5,387 nt of DNA, taken from the NCBI GenBank assembly GCA_021809305.1, contig JAKBAF010000106.1:1-5387 (forward strand), read 5' to 3'. A program made the translations under genes and the position numbers. Under the pieces are notes generated by a model that was not told where the DNA came from, made no database searches, and saw only the letters and a program-made list of their open reading frames with translations. How positions within the stretch are numbered: the first letter of the stretch is position 1; each line of letters opens with the position of its first letter. The stretch comes from a bacterium. GTDB lineage: Bacteria > Chlamydiota > Chlamydiia > Chlamydiales > JAFEGQ01. This document shows, in pieces, positions 1-5,204 of the stretch.

Positions 1-2
1 AG

Positions 3-1004
3 GTCTTAGGCGATGCTGAAAAGCGGCGCCGCTATGATCAGTTTGGCCCTGAAATGTATGCGGGAGCTGGGGCCAGGGCCCATGCCGCTAACGGTAATGG
101 GGGCTTTGCCTCGATGGACGATGCCCTGCGCACCTTTATGGGCGCCTTTGGAGGGATGGGGATAGATTCAATCTTCGAATCCTTTTTTGGAGGGGGAGGG
201 GAGTCTGGTGGCCGCGGTGGGGGGCAGGGGACAAGCAAGCGCATTACCATAGAGATCTCTTTCATTGAAGCCGCTCGCGGTGTTGAAAAGGAGGTTAGCC
301 TCTCTAATTTCGTTAACTGCAGTAGTTGTAGTGGCAGCGGCGCTGCTCGCCCAGATGCAATCAAGCGCTGCGCCCAGTGCGGCGGAAGTGGCCAAGTCTA
401 TCAAAGCCGCGGCTTCTTTAGCATGTCAGCTGCCTGTCCTACCTGCCAAGGGGCTGGCCAGATCATATCCGATGCCTGCCGCATCTGCCGCGGACAAGGG
501 CGTATAAAAGAGAAGCAGAAGATCAAGGTCAAGATACCGCCAGGAGTTGATAACGACACTCGCCTTCGTATGGCTGGCCACGGAGATGCAGGCGATGGTG
601 GGGGCCCTCCCGGCGATCTCTACATCGACATCCGTATTGCGCCTCATGAAATATTTGAGCGGCAAGGCGATGATATCCTCTTTGAGCTTCCCATCAGCTT
701 TGTCGATGCTACGCTTGGTTGTAAGAAAGAGATTCCCACGCTCCATGGCACTTACCGCATCGCAATCCCTGAGGGGACCCAGACAGGTAAGGTCTTTCGC
801 ATTCGCGGTGAGGGATTCCCTAACGTCCATGGACAAGGGCGCGGCGATCTTCTTGTCGAGATTGTCATCGAAACTCCAACGAGCATCACAGAGAAGCAGC
901 GAGCGCTACTCCAACAGTTTAGCGAAACTGAAGAGGCAAAGAATTTTCCTCGCAAGAAGAGCGTCATGGATAAGATAAAATCCATTTTTGGAGAAGCCTC
1001 TTAA
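3..1004 (+). CDS. dnaJ: Chaperone protein DnaJ (Hsp40), 5' partial
   Basis: Co-chaperone that delivers unfolded proteins to DnaK and stimulates its ATPase, in the cytoplasm. The frame is open from the window edge and gives 333 residues; E. coli DnaJ has about 376, so most of the J domain, including the HPD motif, lies outside. What remains of the J domain is its last helix (VLGDAEKRRRYDQFG). A Gly/Phe-rich linker follows (about residues 19-75 of the fragment). Then come four CxxCxGxG zinc motifs, at residues 106-109 (CSSC), 123-126 (CAQC), 145-148 (CPTC) and 159-162 (CRIC), with the usual spacing of 13, 18 and 10 residues. The C-terminal substrate-binding and dimerisation domains follow (KIPPGVD, RMAGHGDAG, GDLYIDI, IPEGTQTG, RGEGFP, GRGDLLVEI). 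The first internal ATG (54) is not the start, because the J-domain sequence runs through it. The next gene starts one base after the stop, so the two are probably co-transcribed. Identification is secure. Confidence 0.97.
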   Translation, partial: VLGDAEKRRRYDQFGPEMYAGAGARAHAANGNGGFASMDDALRTFMGAFGGMGIDSIFESFFGGGGESGGRGGGQGTSKRITIEISFIEAARGVEKEVSLSNFVNCSSCSGSGAARPDAIKRCAQCGGSGQVYQSRGFFSMSAACPTCQGAGQIISDACRICRGQGRIKEKQKIKVKIPPGVDNDTRLRMAGHGDAGDGGGPPGDLYIDIRIAPHEIFERQGDDILFELPISFVDATLGCKKEIPTLHGTYRIAIPEGTQTGKVFRIRGEGFPNVHGQGRGDLLVEIVIETPTSITEKQRALLQQFSETEEAKNFPRKKSVMDKIKSIFGEAS

Positions 1005-1005
1005 G

Positions 1006-3075
1006 ATGCCAGAGCTCAAGCGCGATCGAAAAAGCCTCTCCACTCCAAACTTGCTTACCCAAGAGATTGCAGAGGATCTCTTTGCGCGCCGCGCCCTCCA
1101 TGTCCTCAACATCATGGCCCTCTCGCGCGCCATGGATGAAAAGATGGCCAAGCTCGTTAAGCAGAACAAGGGGGGCACTTTTCAGCTCTCAGCTGCAGGT
1201 CATGAGATGATTGGCGCTGTTGCTGCAACAAGTCTTAAGGCTGGAGAGGACTGGGCTTGCGCCTACTATCGCGATCAGCCCCTCGCCATTGGCCTCGGCT
1301 GCGATCTAACAGAGCTTTTCGGCGCCTTCCTAGGTCGCAAAACAGAGCGGCAATCTAGGGGAAGGATGATGCCCTACCACTTCTCTGACTATTCTTTGCA
1401 TATGCCTGCCCAATCGAGTGTTGTTGGCACCCAGTTTCTCCCGGCAGTTGGCATAGCGCATGGCATTAAGCTAAAAGGTGGAGTTGAGGTTGTCTACGTC
1501 TCTGGGGGTGATGGATCAACTTCTCAGGGCGATTTTCATGAGGCCCTCAATTTTGCGGGTCTTCATAGCCTCCCCATTATTTTTATGATCCACGACAACG
1601 CGCTTGCCATCTCTGTCTCCCTCAAAGATCAGGTTGCCGGTGGATCTCTTGATGCGGCCTTTAGCCATCGCCCAGGTGTCCCTCTCTACTCAGTGGATGG
1701 CGGTGACTTGCGTGCCCTCTCGCACGCTATGGAGGCGGCTGTCAACCGAGGAAGATCAGGTGCAGGTCCGTCGCTTATCATTGCCAAGGTGCCCCGCCTT
1801 GCCGCCCACAGCAACAGCGACGACCCCAAAAAGTACCTTACTGCAGAGGATATGCAGCGCACACTCGAGCGTGATCCCCTCAAGCGTTTCATGGATACCC
1901 TCATCAATGAGATGGGTATCCCCTCAAGCGAGGTGGCGGCGATCATTGAGCGGGCAAACCTGCGCATAGAAGAGGCCGCCCGAGCGGCCCTCCAGCTTCC
2001 CTATCCTCTTGCCGAGAGCGCTGGTGATTGCGTCTTTGCCGAATGGTCGCCTCCCTGCCATCCCGTCTCACCTCCAACTGGCGAGTCCATGGTCATGATC
2101 GATGCGATCAACCAGGCCCTCTCTGAGGAGATGGAGCGTGACAGCGGCCTTCTTGTCTTTGGCGAGGATGTTGCCCATGGAAAAGGTGGGGTCTTCGGTG
2201 CGACTCGGGGTCTTACCACAAAATTCGGTCCGCGGCGCTGCTTCAACACCCCCCTTGCCGAGTCGACAATTGTGGGGTTGGCGCTTGGTCTTGCACTTGG
2301 TGGCTACCACCGCCCGGTTGCCGAAATCCAGTTTGCCGAGTATCTCTGGCCGGGCTTTAACCTTCTTGCAAGTGAGGTCGCCTCGATCCACTACCGCTCA
2401 GGTGGTGAGTGGCAGGTGCCGCTCGTGCTCCGCATGCCCTACGGGGGCTACATACAAGGCGGCCCCTACCACTCTCAGAGCATTGAGGCCATACTTGCCC
2501 ACCTCCCGGGTCTGAAGGTGGTCATTCCAAGCAACGCCGCTGATGCAAAGGGGCTCCTTAAAACGGCTATCCGCGACCCAAACCCCGTTATCTTCCTCGA
2601 GCACAAGGCGCTCTACCGGCAAGCTAAATTCTGCGCAAGACCTGTCTTTGGCCCAGATACCCTCATTCCCTTCGGCCAGGCCTCCACGGTCCGACAAGGT
2701 GCCCATCTCACAGTCGTTGCCTACGGCATGATGGTCGTGATGGCAGCTGAGCTTGGATCGAAACTTGCCGAAGAGGGGATCGATATCGAAATCATCGATC
2801 TGCGCACACTTGTCCCCCTCGACCTTGCTACCATTATCACCTCCGTGACCAAGACCGGCAAGCTTCTTATCGCCCATGAGGCGCCACGCAATTGCGGCTT
2901 TGGCGCAGAAGTTGCCGCCTCCATCGCTGAAAAGGCCTTCGAGTACCTCGATGCCCCCATTAGCCGGCTCGCAGGGCTTGACTGCGCGATTCCCTACTCC
3001 AAGCCGCTAGAAGATGCCGTCCTGCCACAACTCGCTGATCTAGAAGCTGCTATCCGCAAGCTCCATCGCTACTAA
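1006..3075 (+). CDS. Fused alpha-beta E1 subunit of a branched-chain 2-oxo acid / pyruvate dehydrogenase-type complex
   Basis: Thiamine-diphosphate E1 enzyme that decarboxylates a 2-oxo acid and passes the acyl group to the lipoyl arm of E2; cytoplasmic. Length is 689 residues. The alpha half (about 1-345) has the cofactor motif GDG at 168-170 ending in DN at 197-198, followed by ALAIS, and a loop with AHSNSDDPKKY like the E1-alpha phosphorylation loop. The beta half (about 362-689) starts at an internal Met and has GEDVA (386-390), TPLAES with the likely cofactor-contacting Glu419, EIQFAEY, GGPYHSQS with the likely active-site His489, PGLKVVIPSN and the C-terminal transketolase fold (IIDLRTLVPLD, HEAPRNCGFGAE). 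Each half is about normal length. The ATG at 1006 is chosen because GGAGAA at 990-995 is suitably placed; an in-frame TTG at 988 lies inside dnaJ. The same fusion next to dnaJ is known in Chlamydia (CT340), annotated as oxoisovalerate or pyruvate dehydrogenase. Substrate cannot be read from the sequence, so bkdAB versus pdhAB is open. E2 and E3 genes are not in the window. Confidence 0.95.
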   Translation: MPELKRDRKSLSTPNLLTQEIAEDLFARRALHVLNIMALSRAMDEKMAKLVKQNKGGTFQLSAAGHEMIGAVAATSLKAGEDWACAYYRDQPLAIGLGCDLTELFGAFLGRKTERQSRGRMMPYHFSDYSLHMPAQSSVVGTQFLPAVGIAHGIKLKGGVEVVYVSGGDGSTSQGDFHEALNFAGLHSLPIIFMIHDNALAISVSLKDQVAGGSLDAAFSHRPGVPLYSVDGGDLRALSHAMEAAVNRGRSGAGPSLIIAKVPRLAAHSNSDDPKKYLTAEDMQRTLERDPLKRFMDTLINEMGIPSSEVAAIIERANLRIEEAARAALQLPYPLAESAGDCVFAEWSPPCHPVSPPTGESMVMIDAINQALSEEMERDSGLLVFGEDVAHGKGGVFGATRGLTTKFGPRRCFNTPLAESTIVGLALGLALGGYHRPVAEIQFAEYLWPGFNLLASEVASIHYRSGGEWQVPLVLRMPYGGYIQGGPYHSQSIEAILAHLPGLKVVIPSNAADAKGLLKTAIRDPNPVIFLEHKALYRQAKFCARPVFGPDTLIPFGQASTVRQGAHLTVVAYGMMVVMAAELGSKLAEEGIDIEIIDLRTLVPLDLATIITSVTKTGKLLIAHEAPRNCGFGAEVAASIAEKAFEYLDAPISRLAGLDCAIPYSKPLEDAVLPQLADLEAAIRKLHRY

Positions 3076-3103
3076 TAACAGTCATCGCGTTGCATCAATG
3101 GAA

Positions 3104-3133
3104 GGGCATCCCCATGTAGTCCAGGGGATTCCC
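3104..3133. repeat. Strong hairpin downstream of the E1 gene
   Basis: GGGCATCCCC (3104-3113) pairs with GGGGATTCCC (3124-3133) with one mismatch and a 10-base loop. An extra A-T pair at 3103/3134 extends the stem. It begins 29 bases after the E1 stop. It is followed by TAAAAAGCGGG and not by an immediate T-run, although T-rich sequence starts at about 3145. It is probably the 3' end structure or an imperfect terminator of the dnaJ-E1 transcript. Its core, ATCCCC/GGGGAT, is identical to the stem of the terminator at 3268-3283. Confidence 0.6.
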
Positions 3134-3164
3134 TAAAAAGCGGGTATTTTATTCAATTTTATTA

Positions 3165-3263
3165 AAGATCGAAGCTCTTATTTCAACCGCAGTAACTATC
3201 GGCACGACTCCGCAAGAATTGCTGAAACGCCTTCATTTGGCGCCGACTTCTTATGAAGAATAA
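3165..3263 (+). pseudogene. Gene remnant: C-terminal tail resembling pyridine nucleotide-disulphide oxidoreductases (lipoamide dehydrogenase type)
   Basis: This short frame has no ATG, GTG or TTG start. It is open back to a TAG at 3117-3119, but the recognisable part begins at about 3165. It ends at TAA 3261-3263, five bases before a clear terminator, which is what the end of a real gene looks like. The residues GTTPQELLKRLHLAPTSYEE align without gaps to the C-terminal dimerisation segment of the lipoamide dehydrogenase / glutathione reductase / mercuric reductase family, whose pattern is roughly GxTxxDLxxTIHAHPTxSE. The catalytic His of the HPT motif is Ala here. Nothing upstream resembles the rest of such an enzyme, so this is at most about 32 residues of a decayed gene. 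An E3 remnant beside an E1 gene would make sense, but that is inference. It could also be an unrelated small gene, or chance. Confidence 0.35.
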
Positions 3264-3267
3264 GGTG

Positions 3268-3288
3268 ATCCCCTTGTGGGGATTTTTT
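3268..3288 (+). terminator. Intrinsic terminator
   Basis: A perfect 6-bp stem, ATCCCC-TTGT-GGGGAT, runs straight into TTTTT and further AT-rich sequence, the classic form of a rho-independent terminator on the + strand. It lies five bases after the TAA of the remnant frame. It may now serve as the final stop for readthrough from the dnaJ-E1 transcript. Confidence 0.8.
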
Positions 3289-3333
3289 ATTTATTGTTTT
3301 AATGTAAAGAAATTTCATTTTTTAATCGATTAG

Positions 3334-3370
3334 TTGCATAATAGAAAAAGAAACATATAGTTGTGATAAT
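3334..3370 (+). promoter_or_regulatory. Candidate sigma-70-type promoter for the small membrane protein gene
   Basis: TTGCAT (3334-3339) is followed after 16 bases by TATAGT (3356-3361), a good -10 and a weak -35. An alternative extended -10, TGTGATAAT, lies at 3362-3370 and has no obvious -35 box. Both stand in AT-rich DNA between a terminator and the start codon at 3392, where a promoter is expected. AAAGG at 3378-3382 serves as ribosome binding site, 9 bases before the ATG. Sequence pattern only. Confidence 0.45.
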
Positions 3371-3391
3371 AAAAACAAAAGGCGTAATAAG

Positions 3392-3748
3392 ATGAAAGAA
3401 TTAGCAGGTATACAGAACTTCAATGCAGATAAAGATATAACACCATTTAGCAAGGCAGCGGTTCCTACTTCACCCGCTAACAGGACAAATGCAGCGGCTC
3501 GCCCGATTTTTGGCAGAGAAGATTCCGAAAAAATGAAGACAGCTGCAATTTTTTCTGGAGTCGGTGCAATTATTACCGCATTCATATTCTTAGCGGTGGT
3601 TGCATCCAAGCCTGACTCTGTAGGTCTTGGTGCTCTTATAGGAGTGAGCTCCGCAGTGGGTGGCGCTGCTGTCTTCAGTGCGGTTACAGCTGGATCCGTA
3701 GCGAAGTGGGGTACTGAAGAAAACCTGAGCCAAAACAATTCGCACTAG
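3392..3748 (+). CDS. Small two-helix membrane protein of unknown function, Inc-like topology
   Basis: I do not recognise a family. The 118-residue product has a polar N-terminal region of about 50 residues rich in Ala, Ser, Thr, Asn and Pro. Two hydrophobic segments follow, at about 51-71 (AAIFSGVGAIITAFIFLAVV) and 78-104 (rich in Gly, Ala, Val, Ser). They are separated by only about six residues (SKPDSV), and a short polar tail ends in SQNNSH. There is no cleavable signal peptide. Two closely spaced helices after a polar N-terminus is the bilobed hydrophobic profile known for chlamydial inclusion-membrane (Inc) proteins, which leave by type III secretion. That role is an inference from topology and the likely chlamydial host. 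The gene stands alone, between a terminator on its left and a convergent gene on its right, with its own candidate promoter and an AAAGG ribosome site. A bacterial inner-membrane protein is an equal alternative. Confidence 0.75.
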   Translation: MKELAGIQNFNADKDITPFSKAAVPTSPANRTNAAARPIFGREDSEKMKTAAIFSGVGAIITAFIFLAVVASKPDSVGLGALIGVSSAVGGAAVFSAVTAGSVAKWGTEENLSQNNSH

Positions 3749-3810
3749 TGTTTGCCCCTGGGTTTAGAAGAAGATAGGTGCAAATTGGAATGCGAAAGTT
3801 CTGATAGTTA

Positions 3811-3996
3811 CTAGACAACAGCTACTGCGCTTATAACAAGAAGGGCCAAGACGAGTAGGATAATAAAGATCGCCAAGAAGATAAAAAAGAAGATCTTCGC
3901 GATGGTTTTTAGAACGCCAGCTGTTCGGCGCAATCCAAGAGCACCAGCGATGAGTGCTAGAACAAAGCAGATGAGCGCCCATTTCAGTAGAGTCAT
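3811..3996 (-). CDS. DUF1328-family small membrane protein (YtjA-like)
   Basis: A 61-residue, almost wholly hydrophobic protein. It begins MTLLKWALICFVLALIAGAL, followed by GLRRTAGVLKTIAKIFFFIF and a second long hydrophobic stretch (about 31-58). This matches the layout of the DUF1328 family (E. coli YtjA): a start like M-x-(L)-RWA-x-I-F, a first helix ending near ALGF, a short GxAGxA-type link with AKI, then a second helix rich in Phe, Ile, Leu and Val. The family is found in many bacterial inner membranes and its function is unknown. The start is well supported: on the minus strand AGAGG lies 7 bases before the ATG. A hairpin (4023-4050) lies in the leader just upstream. The gene runs convergently towards the gene ending at 3748 and no clear terminator is visible in the 62 bases between them. 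An overlapping minus-strand frame at 3764-3982 is a shadow. Confidence 0.85.
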   Translation of the reverse strand: MTLLKWALICFVLALIAGALGLRRTAGVLKTIAKIFFFIFLAIFIILLVLALLVISAVAVV

Positions 3997-4022
3997 ATTT
4001 TACCTCTCATGCATCTATTGTT

Positions 4023-4050
4023 GAGAAGCTGGCCACCTGGTCAGCTTCTC
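4023..4050. repeat. 12-bp inverted repeat (hairpin) upstream of the DUF1328 gene
   Basis: GAGAAGCTGGCC (4023-4034) and GGTCAGCTTCTC (4039-4050) form nine perfect Watson-Crick pairs, then one G-T and two more G-C pairs, around the tetraloop ACCT. Neither side is followed by a T-run, so it is not a typical intrinsic terminator. On the minus strand it lies about 26 bases before the DUF1328 start codon, so it could be a leader structure or a protein-binding palindrome. A rho-assisted terminator for minus-strand transcription coming from the right is another option. Confidence 0.6.
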
Positions 4051-4245
4051 CTATTTCCTGCTCTTGGCTAAACACCAGCCTAAGGAGGCCACCACTCTCG
4101 CGCGTCTATGAATGCGCCGAAAGATGAATTGTAACTAGCCAAAAATTTATATATATATCCTATAGGCGAGTAGGCCCTCCACCCTCTTTGGCATCTCGTT
4201 CCTTATAAGAGACCCTATCAAAAGCGTCTTCACAGGCACAAATAT
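4051..4245. other. Intergenic stretch without a recognisable gene
   Basis: About 195 bases lie between the inverted repeat and the amidohydrolase remnant. They hold a weak bulged hairpin (CTTGGCT/AGCCTAAG, 4063-4084), a perfect Shine-Dalgarno-like TAAGGAGG at 4081-4088 with no well-placed start codon, and an AT-alternating run (TTTATATATATAT, about 4146-4158). A + frame is open from 4174, after TAG 4171-4173, into the amidohydrolase remnant, but its first 24 codons look like no protein I know. The stretch is probably decayed sequence. Confidence 0.5.
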
Positions 4246-4455
4246 GAACTTGCTCTTCAAAAATACAGTTATCGGCTTAATGCTGAGATTTTACAAATGC
4301 AAGGAAAGCTCGGTCTCATCGCCCCTGGTGCTTACGCGGACCTTCTTGTCTTACAAGGCAATCCATTTGAAGAGATATCCCTCCTGCATGAAGATCGCTA
4401 TGAGATGATTCTTAAGGAGGGCCTTATTTATAAAGATCGTCTAACAAACCTTTAA
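4246..4455 (+). pseudogene. Amidohydrolase-family C-terminal remnant
   Basis: Members of this metal-dependent hydrolase superfamily (imidazolonepropionase-like and prolidase-like amidohydrolases) act on C-N bonds; no substrate can be assigned. The frame ends at TAA 4453-4455. It reads NAEILQMQGKLGLIAPGAYA, then DLLVLQGNPFEEISLL, and ends near MILKEGLIYKDRLTNL. This is the typical end of such enzymes: the NAAEILG-x-GKLG-x-I-x-PGA-x-ADL-x-V-x-D-x-NPL element that returns to the small beta-sandwich domain, then a short KDGKIYKN-like tail. The metal-binding barrel (HxH, Lys, His, His, Asp) is entirely absent. Residues just before NAEIL (about 4246-4278, ELALQKYSYRL) may be a degraded version of the usual ...EALRSATIN helix. 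The only in-frame ATG is at 4297, inside the motif, so this is a truncated gene. It meets the Fic gene tail to tail, 18 bases apart. Confidence 0.75.
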
Positions 4456-4473
4456 TTTCTTCGGTCCGCACTC

Positions 4474-5125
4474 TCACTGCCATGTTTTTAGCCATGCCTC
4501 GTACTCTGAAGGTCTTAGCCGGAATCGGGCGATATTTCCTATGTGCAGGCTCATCAGTTCAACTTCAATGACTTCAATAAATTTCTTCTGATCAGGCATA
4601 GCCACAGTTTCACAGGCTCTCTGTCTAATGGCCGCTACCGCCGCTTCCTTATTCATGCATCTGCGAACAATCTCCCCCACCATCGTGATGATGAGATTGC
4701 GATACCGTAAGCGAAAGGGATCCGGCTCTCCGAGCTCTTGACGCGTTGCCGAATAAAGAGAGCTGGAGCGCTCATAGGCCCACACAAAGACTTCACGCAA
4801 TAACTCAATGCGGTTTAGTTCATATACACCGAGAAGACCGCTGACATAGACCTGCTCAGGTACATCCACAAATGAGAGTGGGCATAGGTTTTTGCGAATC
4901 AAAGGAATATTAGCTACAAGCCTTGATACCCGCTTGTTTACATCCAGAAAGGGTTGCAGATAGGGTAACTGAACCATTGCAAAAAATGATTGTTCAAAGG
5001 GGTCTCTAATGGCATTAGCTGTGTCTAAAATTTGTTGGAAAAATTCGCTAATTAATTGGGGCACCGCTAGTGGTTGATAGACCGATTTAGCTATGCCTAC
5101 GGGTCTCGAGCGCAGGCAACCAGTT
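4474..5125 (-). pseudogene. Fic-domain protein, C-terminal part only (N-terminus lost)
   Basis: Fic proteins usually transfer AMP, or other nucleotide parts, from a nucleotide to a Ser, Thr or Tyr of a target protein. The frame gives 196 residues from a GTG at 5064. It contains AIRDPFEQSFFAM, then the Fic core LQPFLDVNKRVSR (residues 36-48, nucleotides 4921-4959), ANIPLIRKNLCPLSFVDVP, LGVYELNRIELLREVFVWAY and a C-terminal helical region. Homology-like residues continue upstream of the GTG (SRPVGIAKSVYQPLAVPQ, to about 5125), so 5064 is not the natural start. No ATG is available, and an in-frame TGA lies at 5146-5148 where foreign-looking sequence begins. The canonical motif is HxFx(D/E)GN(G/K)RxxR; here the His is Gln and the first Gly is Val. 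As I recall, a subfamily with LQPF-DVNKR exists, so this need not be decay, but it questions AMP transfer. The missing N-terminal part would hold any inhibitory helix. It is either a broken gene or a gene cut by a chimeric join. Confidence 0.8.
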
Positions 5126-5204
5126 CCTAAAGCAGATTTACCTGCTCAAAGCCGAGGGGGGATACGTGGTGGTGCCCAACATCACCGCGACCATCATCGT
5201 GCAG

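Noticed and set aside
988..1005. TTG start for the E1 gene, adding six residues
   Set aside because: It lies inside dnaJ, and the ATG at 1006 has a well-placed GGAGAA site before it, while 988 has none.
3180..3288. Small RNA gene ending at the terminator
   Set aside because: No recognisable RNA fold or promoter was seen, and the protein-tail reading explains the stop-terminator spacing better.
3322..3738. Minus-strand frame of 138 codons opposite the small membrane protein
   Set aside because: The plus-strand frame has a promoter, a ribosome site and a sensible topology; the minus one is a mirror of its Ala-rich codons.
3764..3982. Minus-strand frame of 72 codons
   Set aside because: It overlaps the DUF1328 gene in another frame and has no coherent protein features; it is a shadow.
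4081..4134. Eight-residue mini-frame MNAPKDEL with an upstream TAAGGAGG
   Set aside because: The ribosome-site match is about 19 bases from the ATG, too far, and the KDEL ending is a coincidence in a bacterium.
4141..4166. Alternating AT run as a promoter or origin element
   Set aside because: It is a short low-complexity tract with no paired -35 box and no intact gene downstream.
5103..5204. Coherent-looking plus-strand reading (GNQFLKQIYLLKAEGGYVVV...) before the methyltransferase
   Set aside because: It matches no family I know and partly overlaps Fic-like minus-strand sequence; not enough to call a gene.
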